From: Natronomonas gomsonensis
GTDB taxonomy: Archaea; Halobacteriota; Halobacteria; Halobacteriales; Haloarculaceae
DNA length: 64,000 bases
Assembly: GCF_024300825.1 (NCBI RefSeq)
Contig: NZ_CP101323.1
Coordinates: 992,001 to 1,056,000, forward strand
Reading direction: 5' to 3'
The position numbers were made by a program, and so were the translations under genes. Below are positions 25,234 to 33,607 of the stretch, piece by piece. The notes below the pieces were generated by a model that did not search any database, was not told the origin of the DNA, and worked only from the letters and a program-made list of their open reading frames with translations. Position 1 is the stretch's first letter. Each line of letters starts with the position of its first letter.

Positions 25234-26211
25234 ATGACGGAGGTAATCGCTACGACACCGGGACTGTTCCCGCTGCCCGACTGGGCGAAGGACGACCTCT
25301 CGGATTTGAAAGGTCACCAGAAGGACGACCTCATTTCCGGCGACGAGGGCGACGACGTCGTCGCGGCCTACGAGCGCGCACGGACGGAAGTCATCGAGCG
25401 CCAACTCGAGGCCGGACTCGACGGCGTCGTCGAGGGGCAACTCCGGTGGGACGACATGCTCGCTCACCCACTGTGCGTCCACGACAGCGTCGACACCCGC
25501 GGTATCGTCCGCTACTACGACAACAACAACTTCTATCGAGAGCCGGTCGTCACCGGCGACCTCGACTTCGACGGCGACGTGGCCGAGGAGTTGGCCGGCC
25601 AGTCGGACGTGACGCAAGCCGTCCTGCCCGGCCCCTACTCGCTTGCTGACCTCGCGACCGACGAACACTACGGCGACGACGCCGCGTTCCTCGATGCCAT
25701 CGCCGAGTTCCTCGCCGGCGAAGCCGCCGAATTCGACACCGAGACGCTGTTCCTCTTGGAACCGTCGCTCGTCGAGAACGCTCCCGACGATGGCGAAGAC
25801 GAACGCGCAAGCGAGGCCATCGACCGCGTGGCGACGGCAGTCGACGCCGATGTCGTCGTCCACACGTACTGGGGTGCGATTCCGGAGAAACCCTACGCGC
25901 ATCTGATGGACGCCCAAATCGACGCAATCGGCTTCGACTTCGTCGCCGACCACGAGCAGAACGTCTACAACATCCAAGAGTACGGCACGAAAGACAGCAT
26001 CGCCCTCGGCGTCGTCGACGGCCAGAACACCCTCGTCGAGACGGCTGACGAAATCGCCGAGCGCATCGAGTGGGTCGACGACAGCGTCCCCGCTCAGACG
26101 TTCGACACCGTCTACGCGACGAGCAACACCGAACTGTTCTACCTCCCACAGAACAAGTTCGAGGCTAAACTGGATGCGCTGGCCGACGGCGCCGCGGAGG
26201 TGACACTATGA
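25234..26211 (+). CDS. MetE-like barrel protein without the zinc-ligand cysteine
   Basis: A 325-residue TIM-barrel homologue of cobalamin-independent methionine synthase. It keeps the family pattern PGLFPLPDWAKDDL and LPGPYSLADLA. However, where the partner has the zinc ligands HxC it has VVHTYWG (His210, Tyr212), and no later SPDCG motif is present. It should not bind the catalytic zinc. Its stop overlaps the next gene by 4 nt (ATGA), so it probably forms a complex with the catalytic subunit and supplies a methyl-donor or structural half (inference). Confidence 0.88.
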   Translation: MTEVIATTPGLFPLPDWAKDDLSDLKGHQKDDLISGDEGDDVVAAYERARTEVIERQLEAGLDGVVEGQLRWDDMLAHPLCVHDSVDTRGIVRYYDNNNFYREPVVTGDLDFDGDVAEELAGQSDVTQAVLPGPYSLADLATDEHYGDDAAFLDAIAEFLAGEAAEFDTETLFLLEPSLVENAPDDGEDERASEAIDRVATAVDADVVVHTYWGAIPEKPYAHLMDAQIDAIGFDFVADHEQNVYNIQEYGTKDSIALGVVDGQNTLVETADEIAERIEWVDDSVPAQTFDTVYATSNTELFYLPQNKFEAKLDALADGAAEVTL

Positions 26212-27278
26212 GCCCCACGAACCAGACCAACACCCGCGAGCAGTTCCGTCCCGAGGACCACCCGACCGAACACTTCCTGCTGACGACCGTCGTCGGCTCG
26301 TATCCCAAGCCCAAGTGGCTCAACCGCGCGAAGGAACTCCACGAGGACGACGACCGCGATTTCGACGAGGAGAACCTCCAGGAGGCCCTCGACGACGCCG
26401 CCCGCCTCATCACCCACGAACACGAGCGTTCGGGTCTCGACGTGGTGTGTGACGGCGAGATGCGGCGCAACGAGATGGTCGAGTACTTCGCCGACCGCAT
26501 CGACGGCTACGAGTTCAACGGCCCCGTGAAAGTGTGGGGCCACAACTACTTCGATAAGCCCTCGGTCGCCGACGAGGTGGCCTACGACGAACCGTGGCTC
26601 GTCGACGAGTTCGAGTTCACCGCCGGCGCGACGACCCGACCCGTGAAGGTTCCCATCACCGGCCCCTACACGCTGGCGTCGTGGTCGTTCAACGAACACT
26701 ACGATAGCGAGGCGGAGTTGGCCTACGAACTCGCCGGCCTCGTCAACGAGGAAATCGAACGGCTCGTCGACGCGGGCTGTCGGTACATCCAAATCGACGA
26801 ACCCGCCCTCGCGACGACGCCCGACGACCACGCCATCGTCGGCGAGTGTCTCGAACACATCGCCGAGGGGATTCCGGAAGACGTCCGACTCGGCCTCCAC
26901 GTCTGCTACGGCGACTACTCGCGCATCTATCCCGAAATCCTCGACATGCCGGTCCACGAGTACGACCTCGAACTCGCAAACGGCGACTACGAGCAGTTGG
27001 ACGTGTTCACCGCAGACGAGTTCACCAAGGACCTCGCGTTGGGCGTCGTCGACGTCCACACGACGGATGTCGAATCCGTCACGGAAATCAAGGAGAACAT
27101 CAAGAAGGGCCTCGAAATCGTTCCGCCGGAGCGTCTGACCGTCTCGCCGGACTGTGGCGTCAAACTACTGCCCCGTGAAGTGGCCTACCAGAAGATGGAG
27201 AACATGGTGCAGGCCGCCCGCGAGGTCGAGGCCGAACTCGACGCGGGCGAAGTCGACGCGGCCTACGTCGGCGACTAA
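26208..27278 (+). CDS. metE: Methionine synthase, cobalamin-independent (MetE catalytic unit)
   Basis: 356 residues. Zinc ligands are visible: His231 and Cys233 (LHVCYGD), Glu255 (YDLELA) and Cys316 (SPDCGVK), matching the spacing of the C-terminal domain of E. coli MetE (H641, C643, E665, C726). TTVVGSYPKPKWL at the front and ITGPYTL are further family motifs. It methylates homocysteine to methionine. The donor in archaea with this short form is not methyltetrahydropteroyl triglutamate as in bacteria and may be a corrinoid protein (literature on methanogens; not visible here). Confidence 0.93.
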   Translation: MSPTNQTNTREQFRPEDHPTEHFLLTTVVGSYPKPKWLNRAKELHEDDDRDFDEENLQEALDDAARLITHEHERSGLDVVCDGEMRRNEMVEYFADRIDGYEFNGPVKVWGHNYFDKPSVADEVAYDEPWLVDEFEFTAGATTRPVKVPITGPYTLASWSFNEHYDSEAELAYELAGLVNEEIERLVDAGCRYIQIDEPALATTPDDHAIVGECLEHIAEGIPEDVRLGLHVCYGDYSRIYPEILDMPVHEYDLELANGDYEQLDVFTADEFTKDLALGVVDVHTTDVESVTEIKENIKKGLEIVPPERLTVSPDCGVKLLPREVAYQKMENMVQAAREVEAELDAGEVDAAYVGD

Positions 27279-27457
27279 AGCACGGTCGTCCACAACAGCC
27301 CGACCACGAACAACGCGACGGCCGCTATCGTGCCCCAGTCGCTCCACCGTGTCTCTTTGCCCGTGCCGTCGTCAGACTGGGTCAGCACGTAGGCGTAGCC
27401 GCCGATTGCGACCACTGCGACGATGACCCCGTAGACGATGTTCAATGCTCCTGCCAT
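27275..27457 (-). CDS. Small membrane protein, two transmembrane helices
   Basis: 60 residues with two hydrophobic helices (IVYGVIVAVVAIGGYAYVL and WGTIAAVALFVVGLLWTTVL) around a short charged loop. It runs convergent to metE with a 4-nt overlap of ends. TTTTTATG on its strand, about 30 nt upstream of its ATG, serves as promoter. Function unknown. Confidence 0.7.
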   Translation of the reverse strand: MAGALNIVYGVIVAVVAIGGYAYVLTQSDDGTGKETRWSDWGTIAAVALFVVGLLWTTVL

Positions 27458-27534
27458 ATGTTACCATACTTCTCGGCCGCATAAAAACGTTGGCGGCACA
27501 ACCGTCTTTACCGGTCCAGTCGATACAGTGACCC

Positions 27535-27936
27535 ATGCGAATCGAGTTGCGGGTGTGCAAGCACTGCCACGAGGGAGACCATGGGAACCAACAGAAGACG
27601 GCGGTGACGAGGGACATGGTGGACTGCGCCGAGCGCGTCCGCGAGTACAAGGACCTCATCGGTCTCGACTCCGTCTACATCACCAAAGTCGAAGAGGGCG
27701 ACCCCGGGGGCGCCGAGGCGCTTCCGGCCATCGTCGCCAGCATCGAAAACGACCAAGTGACCCTCTCGGACACCCAGTTGGTCATGGAGGACGAAGACGG
27801 CAACATGCTGGTGTATCCGGAGCCGAAGGACATCCTCGAAGTGCTCACGCGTAACATCGACCAGATTCAAGAGCAGACTCGACAGGACGTCACCGTCGAG
27901 TTATCCGAGGAAGGAGCAAAACTGCTAACGGCCTGA
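27535..27936 (+). CDS. Uncharacterised acidic protein with N-terminal CxxC and histidines
   Basis: 133 residues; I do not recognise the family with certainty. It opens MRIELRVCKHCHEGDHGNQQ, so a Cys-Lys-His-Cys-His cluster lies at the very front and could bind metal. The middle is acidic alpha/beta and the C-terminus helical (ILEVLTRNIDQIQEQ). The gap to the small membrane protein gene is only 77 nt and must hold both divergent promoters. Confidence 0.75.
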   Translation: MRIELRVCKHCHEGDHGNQQKTAVTRDMVDCAERVREYKDLIGLDSVYITKVEEGDPGGAEALPAIVASIENDQVTLSDTQLVMEDEDGNMLVYPEPKDILEVLTRNIDQIQEQTRQDVTVELSEEGAKLLTA

Positions 27937-27953
27937 ATACGAAATCGGAAGCC

Positions 27954-28967
27954 TCAGTCGTCGGTCTGTGGCTCCCCGCCGTCAGCGACCGTCTCGCCCT
28001 CGCGTTGTCGCTGTTGCATCTCTTTCTCCCAGCGGACTCGCATGACGTTGCCGTACATCGAGAGGACGATACCGACGAACAGCACGAACATCCCGATGTT
28101 GATGCCGATGGTGAGAAGCAGGTTGGTCACGTCGCCGCTGACGACCAGTTCCCTCGGGACGGGATACCCCTCCCGAACGATGCTTCCCATCAGCACCGAC
28201 ACGATGCCGACGACGACGAGCGAGCCGAAAATCGTCGACACGGAGTGCCAACTCGGCGCGAGTTCCAGCGCCTCGATGCCGGTTCCCTCGTGGTCGTCGT
28301 CTTCGTCGTGGGACTCCGGAATCATGCTCCGTGGGATGAACGCCTTCGTCTCCACCGGGTAGAACGCGGGGTGCATCCCGTGTTCGAAGATGTGGAACAT
28401 CACTCCCATGACCATGATGACGCCCAACAGGCCGTGGAAGATGACGAACGCCATCGCCGCGGTCCGCGTCGCGAAGTACTGCATCAGTCCGGTTTTCGAC
28501 CAGATGAGCAGCCCCGAGATGGTGAGCAACAGCAGTTCGATGGCGAAGATGAAGACGACCCCCTTGCCGACGTAGGACAGAAGCGGCACCTCGTCGGCCT
28601 CGTAGCCGGCGAACTGCCGGGCGTGCGGGTGGCGTTCGTCCGTCCGCCCGAGCATGAACTGGACGTCCTGCAGGAACGCGTCGACGTCCGCTTTCCGCGG
28701 GAGGATTTCACGGAAGTTGCTTCGGCCGGTCGGACTGATGACCATCAGCACCATCCAGAAGACGATGAGCGCAATGAGTCCGAGTCCCGCGGCGCGGTGG
28801 AGTGCGGTGACCCCGGTCGCACCGCCCATCAGCGTCACCATCCACCACAACTCCGAGTTGAACATGATGGCATAGCCGGTGAAGAACAACAGGAACACGT
28901 CGAGCGCCAAAAGCGAGTGGAACAGCGTCGTCACCCGCGTGAACTTCCCGTGGTCGAGGTTGGTCAT
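27954..28967 (-). CDS. Formate dehydrogenase cytochrome b subunit (FdnI-like)
   Basis: 337 residues with at least five membrane helices. Histidines in the helices (TLFHSLLALDVFLLFFTGY; ALHRAAGLGLIAL; FHGLLGVIMVMGVMFHIFEH) are candidate b-haem ligands. It belongs to the FdnI/HybB-like cytochrome b group that passes electrons from the Fe-S subunit to quinone. It is the last gene of the fdh operon and overlaps the upstream small membrane subunit by 4 nt. Confidence 0.88.
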   Translation of the reverse strand: MTNLDHGKFTRVTTLFHSLLALDVFLLFFTGYAIMFNSELWWMVTLMGGATGVTALHRAAGLGLIALIVFWMVLMVISPTGRSNFREILPRKADVDAFLQDVQFMLGRTDERHPHARQFAGYEADEVPLLSYVGKGVVFIFAIELLLLTISGLLIWSKTGLMQYFATRTAAMAFVIFHGLLGVIMVMGVMFHIFEHGMHPAFYPVETKAFIPRSMIPESHDEDDDHEGTGIEALELAPSWHSVSTIFGSLVVVGIVSVLMGSIVREGYPVPRELVVSGDVTNLLLTIGINIGMFVLFVGIVLSMYGNVMRVRWEKEMQQRQREGETVADGGEPQTDD

Positions 28968-29353
28968 TCCGTCTCACCTCCCGAACCGGAGCCGTCGGCC
29001 ATCACGGCATCACCCGACTCGCTCTCATTGGGGTGACGCATTCGGGCAGCGATTCGACGGAAACTCGCCCAGTGGAGGAACACCATAAACAGGATGAACA
29101 CCCCCATGATGACGTCTGCGGCGTGAACCAGCGCGATGAGGAAATCCAGCGAGGGGATGGTGTTGCCCGCGACCCAGTCGCTACCGACGCCGCCGCCCTC
29201 GACGGTTGGGCTGACCCGGAACAGCGTCTCGTAGAACGGCCCGAAGCCGCTGGCCCACCACACCGACAGGAGCGCGACGGCGACCCCGACGACTGCCGAA
29301 ACGAGGACGGAAATCGGAGAGTAACCGTCGACGTCCGGCGTCTCGTAACTCAT
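28964..29353 (-). CDS. Small membrane subunit in the formate dehydrogenase operon
   Basis: 129 residues with two hydrophobic helices (SPISVLVSAVVGVAVALLSVW and DFLIALVHAADVIMGVFILF). The second contains a histidine, then LHWASFRRIAARM. It overlaps the Fe-S subunit gene (4 nt) and the cytochrome b gene (4 nt), so it is part of the same operon. I do not recognise it in bacterial Fdh-N, which lacks an equivalent; it may be an extra anchor or haem subunit. Confidence 0.8.
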   Translation of the reverse strand: MSYETPDVDGYSPISVLVSAVVGVAVALLSVWWASGFGPFYETLFRVSPTVEGGGVGSDWVAGNTIPSLDFLIALVHAADVIMGVFILFMVFLHWASFRRIAARMRHPNESESGDAVMADGSGSGGETE

Positions 29354-30006
29354 CGGAACTCACCGGCGTCCTCGCCGAAGACGATGTCCATCGCCACGTC
29401 GTTGAAGAACGTACCCTCGTCGCGTTTATCGAGTTCGTCCGCGATTTGGGAGGGTTGCCCGACGAGGATGGCGTCGGTCGAACACTCCTCGGCACAGGCC
29501 GGCCCCTTTCCGATGTCCTGGCGTTCCTCGCACATCGTACACTTGTCCATCTTGCCACCGGTGCCGAACACCTGTGCGGCGCCGTCGTCGGATTCGGGGA
29601 ACTGCGGCGCGCCGAACGGACACGCCGACAGACAGTACTGACAGCCGACACAGAGGTCTTCTCGCACGTCGACGAACTCCTCGTCGGTCTTGATGAGGGA
29701 ATCGGTCGGACACACCGAAACGCAGGGTGCGTTCTCGCAGTGGTAACACTGCATCGGGATGGCCGTCTCGCCGGGGGATTCCCCCTGTGCGAGCGCGGCC
29801 GCACCGGACATCTCGGACCCCTCTTGGCCCTCCAGCATCGTCGAGATGCTGATTCGCTGTTCGTCTCGTGGGACGTCCCACGTGCGTTTGCAGGCGACGA
29901 CACAGCCGCCACAGTCGATGCAGGCGCCGACGTCCGGGAAGATTCGCGTCCCCTCCCCGACGCTCATCACGCCATCGCCCATTACCTCTTTGTTCGATTG
30001 GGACAT
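29350..30006 (-). CDS. Formate dehydrogenase Fe-S subunit, four 4Fe-4S clusters
   Basis: 218 residues of the DmsB/FdnH family. Four cysteine motifs are seen: CIDCGGCVVAC, CYHCENAPCVSVCP, CVGCQYCLSACP and CTMCEERQ...CAEEC. There is no signal of its own, so it would be exported with the Tat-signal-bearing catalytic subunit. It carries electrons from the molybdenum subunit to the cytochrome b. It sits 11 nt downstream of the catalytic gene. Confidence 0.93.
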   Translation of the reverse strand: MSQSNKEVMGDGVMSVGEGTRIFPDVGACIDCGGCVVACKRTWDVPRDEQRISISTMLEGQEGSEMSGAAALAQGESPGETAIPMQCYHCENAPCVSVCPTDSLIKTDEEFVDVREDLCVGCQYCLSACPFGAPQFPESDDGAAQVFGTGGKMDKCTMCEERQDIGKGPACAEECSTDAILVGQPSQIADELDKRDEGTFFNDVAMDIVFGEDAGEFR

Positions 30007-30017
30007 GGATTATCACC

Positions 30018-33000
30018 TCATTGAACTGTTTCGCTGTCACGGACATCGAAGTTCTTCTGTGAACCGATGTCGTTGCGGTCCTGCGGGAACTCGAGGTCCG
30101 CGTCCATCCCGAGCTCCTCGAGTAGCTCCTGTGTCGCCGGTCGGACGGCGACCATCGACACCTTCGTCTCCTGCATCTGCGTCTCGACGTCGTAGCCGCG
30201 CGACGTAATCGCGTTCGCGGAGTCGCCGATGGCGTAGGGGACGGTCCCCTCCGGGTATTTGTCTTCCTGACTGTTCCCCTTGAACACGCCACCCCAGTGG
30301 AACGGCAGGAACACCTCGCCGTCGTTCGGCCGGTCGGTCACGCGTGCCTTCACCAACACCGACCCCCGGTCCGTCGAGGAGACGACGACGAGGTCGCCGC
30401 CGTCGACGCCGATTTCCTCGGCCTTCGCGGGCGTAATCTCGGCGTACATGTGGGGTTGGAGGTCGGCCGTGTGAATGTTCGACCGCGTCTCCGAGCCACC
30501 ACCCTGGTGTTCGACCTGTCGGCCGGTCGTCATGATGGTATCCAGTTCCGGCCCGTCGCTTTCGCCGTGGATGATGTCCATCGCTTCCTGCTGTTCGACG
30601 GCGTTGTTCTGGTCGAGTCGGTAGAAGTTCTGCTGTTGGCCGTTGGCCGGCCACTCCTCGACGAGGTCCGGCCGCGGACTCTCAATGGGTTCGCGGTGAA
30701 CCGGAACCTTGTCGAGGAAGCTCCAGACCACCGCCCGCGCCCGCCCGCGACCGGTCGGGGCGTCGGGCTGGCTGTAGTCGTACTGCTCGTAGAACGACGG
30801 GTCGACGTCTTTTGTGCGTTCGAGATACTCGTCGAACGTCACGCTCCCAGTATCCGGGGAGTCAATCGCCTGTGCGGCGGTGTACACCGACTCTTGGCTG
30901 TCGAGTGCGTACTGCTGTGGAATCGTCAGTTCGTCGGATTGGGTCGACTGCGTCGGGTCGATGAGACTCTTCGGCGGCGTCGTTTTCCAGCCCGGATACT
31001 CGGGGACGCCGTGAATCTGGCCGTCGGCGGCCAACTCCCTGTCGCTGGCCCAGCCGGGGACGTAGGGGTCCCGAATCAGACTCAGCGCGTCCGCTTGGCT
31101 GTCGTACCTGTCGCCGACGGCGTCGACGGTCTCCTGAAGTGGGTAGTCGGCGTCGGTCGGCATCGCGTCCCACTCCTCCGGCGTCGGCGCTTGGACGCCC
31201 CACCGCGTCCGGAAGTCCTGTCCCCCGTCGTTGGGGTTCATATCGTCGTTCCAGATGATGGGCGTCCCTGGATGGCCTTCGCCCCAGCAGGGCCACGGCA
31301 GCATCCAGTACTCGCCCTCGACGGGCGTTCCCTCGGCGCCTTTGAGGTCCTCACTGGAGAAGGCGTAGTCGTACTCCAAGTGCTGTTGGAGCCGTTCGGG
31401 CGTCTGCCGGTAGCCGATGGTGTTCGTCCCGAGGTTGAACTCCCGAATGACGTTCTCGTATGTCGATTTCCCGTTGTAGATTTCGGGACCTGACCCCCAA
31501 TCGAAGTGTTCGCCGAAGCCGAGCGCGTCGGCGAGCTCCTGCATGATTCGCAGGTCGGGTCGGGAGTTGTGTGCGGGCTTTGCGACCGGTTCCGACCACT
31601 GCACCGACCGGTTCGTGTTCGTCAGCGAGCGGTAGTGCTCGTACTGACTCGACGCCGGCAACAACAGAACCGGCGGGCCGTCCTCGTAGTCCGGAAGGAC
31701 GCTCGCGACCGACGGGAACACGTCGATGACGACGAGCAAATCGAGGTTCTCCATGCCCTCTTTCATCTGCTCCATCTCGCTGATGGAGTTCGCCGAGTGG
31801 CCCCAGAACACCGCGATTTTCACCTGGTCGGGTTGGTAAATCGGCGTCTCCTGATAGCGGTCTTCCTGGTCGAGGGCCCCCTCGAACCAGCGGGCTACCG
31901 TGAGCCCGTTTTGGAACATCATCGAGTTCTCGGCGGGTTCCTCGGGACTGTGTCCGGGGTCGTCCCGATTCGCCGGGAGGTCCGCCTCGTCGTTGCCCTC
32001 GTACACCGGGTGTTGACGGACGTACTTATCGGGAGGCATCAACTCGAAGCGGTCGTACATGTCCCCAAAGGACGTCGAACCGCTGGTGTAGGGGTTTTTG
32101 TCCCAGATTTCGGCCCACCACGACCAGCCGCCGGGCGTGAGGCCGTAATAGCCCGGCAGGATGTGACTCGCCACCGCGAGGTCGGTCGCACCTTGGACGT
32201 TGGCGTGGCCACGCATGACCTGCAGGCCGCCGCCGCTTCGGGCGGAACTCCCGGAGGCGAGGCTCAGCGCGGCGTACGAACGGATGTTCTGGGTGCCGTT
32301 GTTGTGCTGGGTGCCGCCCATCGCCCACTCGATTTGGACCTGTGGGCGGTTCTCGTGGACGAGTTCGGCGATTAGCTCTATGTCCTCCTCGGCGACCCAC
32401 GTGATGTCCGACACCGTCTCCTTGTCGTACTGGTCGAGTTCCGCGTCGACGTCCTCCCAGCCCTGGACGCGGTCCGTGAGCATGTTCTGGCCCGTGTCGT
32501 CGGCGGTCGGGTCCATCGCCAGCCCGTACTCGTCGCGGAGTTCCTTGATGACGCCCATCATCAACGCCACGTCGGTGCCGGGCCGGAACCGGACGAACTC
32601 GTCGGCGTGGGCCGCGGTCTTGGTGAACCGGGGGTCTAAAACGAGTATCGTCCCGCCACGTTTCTGGCCCTCCAAGATGTGCTGCATCGCGATGGGGTGG
32701 GCTTCGGCTGGGTTCTGCCCGACGATGATGTTCAAATCGAAGTTCCGGTAGTCCGGAACCGTGTTCGTCATCGCACCGTAGCCCCAGGTGTTCGCCAGTC
32801 CTGCAACCGTCGTCGAGTGACAGATGCGCGCCTGATGGTCGATGTTGTTCGTCCCCATGAACGCCGCGAGCTTTCGGATGGCGTAGGACTCCTCGTTGGA
32901 ATGGTGGGCACTCCCGAGTAACATTACGCTCTCGCGGCTGTGCTCTTCGTCGACGTCGACCGCATCGCTCGGCGATACGTCCGAGTCGGGCCACAGCGCC

Positions 33001-33407
33001 CGGATGTCGGTGGCGAGGCGGTCGTAGGCGGTGTCCCACGAGAGCTTCTGCCACTCGCCGTCCTCCCGAATCATCGGGTGTTTGAGGCGCTTTTCGGAGT
33101 GTTCGGTCTCGTAGATGCCCGCCCCTTTCGAGCAGAGCGAGCCGTTGTTTATCGGGTGATCTTCCCACGGCTCCATGCCGACGAAGGAGTCGCCCTTCCG
33201 CTCGCCGTGGAAGCCACAGCCAACCGAACAGTAGTTACAGATGGTCTTTGTCAACTCTCCTTCCGTGTCCTGTCCGTCGACCTCGTCGTCGTTTTGGGCG
33301 AGTACCTGCCCGGCCGTACCGCCACCGAGTGCCGCCACGCCCGCCAGCGCGCTCGCCTTCATGAACGACCGCCGGTCGAGGTCGAGGGAGACTGGTTCCG
33401 TGCTCAT
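30018..33407 (-). CDS. Formate dehydrogenase catalytic subunit (molybdopterin, Tat-exported, Cys type)
   Basis: 1129 residues from the ATG at 33407. A twin-arginine signal (DRRSFMKASALAGVAALGGG) starts at residue 11. A 4Fe-4S site is at Cys57, Cys60, Cys64 and Cys92. ARICHSTTVAGLAN puts Cys197 and His198 where FdnG has selenocysteine and histidine, followed by GAMTNT, which makes formate the best substrate call. The C-terminal guanine-dinucleotide binding domain (FLPFHWGGVFKG) is present. It oxidises formate to CO2 outside the membrane or in the reverse sense. First gene of a four-gene operon; operator-like repeats precede it. Confidence 0.93.
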   Translation of the reverse strand: MSTEPVSLDLDRRSFMKASALAGVAALGGGTAGQVLAQNDDEVDGQDTEGELTKTICNYCSVGCGFHGERKGDSFVGMEPWEDHPINNGSLCSKGAGIYETEHSEKRLKHPMIREDGEWQKLSWDTAYDRLATDIRALWPDSDVSPSDAVDVDEEHSRESVMLLGSAHHSNEESYAIRKLAAFMGTNNIDHQARICHSTTVAGLANTWGYGAMTNTVPDYRNFDLNIIVGQNPAEAHPIAMQHILEGQKRGGTILVLDPRFTKTAAHADEFVRFRPGTDVALMMGVIKELRDEYGLAMDPTADDTGQNMLTDRVQGWEDVDAELDQYDKETVSDITWVAEEDIELIAELVHENRPQVQIEWAMGGTQHNNGTQNIRSYAALSLASGSSARSGGGLQVMRGHANVQGATDLAVASHILPGYYGLTPGGWSWWAEIWDKNPYTSGSTSFGDMYDRFELMPPDKYVRQHPVYEGNDEADLPANRDDPGHSPEEPAENSMMFQNGLTVARWFEGALDQEDRYQETPIYQPDQVKIAVFWGHSANSISEMEQMKEGMENLDLLVVIDVFPSVASVLPDYEDGPPVLLLPASSQYEHYRSLTNTNRSVQWSEPVAKPAHNSRPDLRIMQELADALGFGEHFDWGSGPEIYNGKSTYENVIREFNLGTNTIGYRQTPERLQQHLEYDYAFSSEDLKGAEGTPVEGEYWMLPWPCWGEGHPGTPIIWNDDMNPNDGGQDFRTRWGVQAPTPEEWDAMPTDADYPLQETVDAVGDRYDSQADALSLIRDPYVPGWASDRELAADGQIHGVPEYPGWKTTPPKSLIDPTQSTQSDELTIPQQYALDSQESVYTAAQAIDSPDTGSVTFDEYLERTKDVDPSFYEQYDYSQPDAPTGRGRARAVVWSFLDKVPVHREPIESPRPDLVEEWPANGQQQNFYRLDQNNAVEQQEAMDIIHGESDGPELDTIMTTGRQVEHQGGGSETRSNIHTADLQPHMYAEITPAKAEEIGVDGGDLVVVSSTDRGSVLVKARVTDRPNDGEVFLPFHWGGVFKGNSQEDKYPEGTVPYAIGDSANAITSRGYDVETQMQETKVSMVAVRPATQELLEELGMDADLEFPQDRNDIGSQKNFDVRDSETVQ

Positions 33408-33607
33408 TCCATTAGTTGGCTCTCTGCCTCGTCTTTGCTTGCGATTCCCTAGCACGTTAGGAATCATCCTATATTAAAATACGGGGCTAGCCGTGGACAT
33501 ATTTTTAAACCAGTGGTCAAAAGCCGTGAGTATTCAACCATTTATCGTTTCTTTTCTGAAAGAAACCGTCGCAAGGCATATATCCGTGGTAGCATTGAAC
33601 ACACTCG
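33408..33607. promoter_or_regulatory. Divergent promoter region of the formate dehydrogenase locus
   Basis: Minus-strand TATA TTTTAATAT at 33471-33480 serves the catalytic subunit with a leader of about 40 nt. Plus-strand TATA CATATATCC at 33577-33584 lies 27 nt before the ATG at 33608. An inverted repeat GTTTCTTT-TCTG-AAAGAAAC (33547-33566) lies just upstream of that box. A second one, GATTCC...GGAATC (33443-33465), lies between the fdh TATA box and start. A GGCTAGCC palindrome is at 33485-33492. The 200 bp are AT-rich relative to the genes. Confidence 0.6.
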
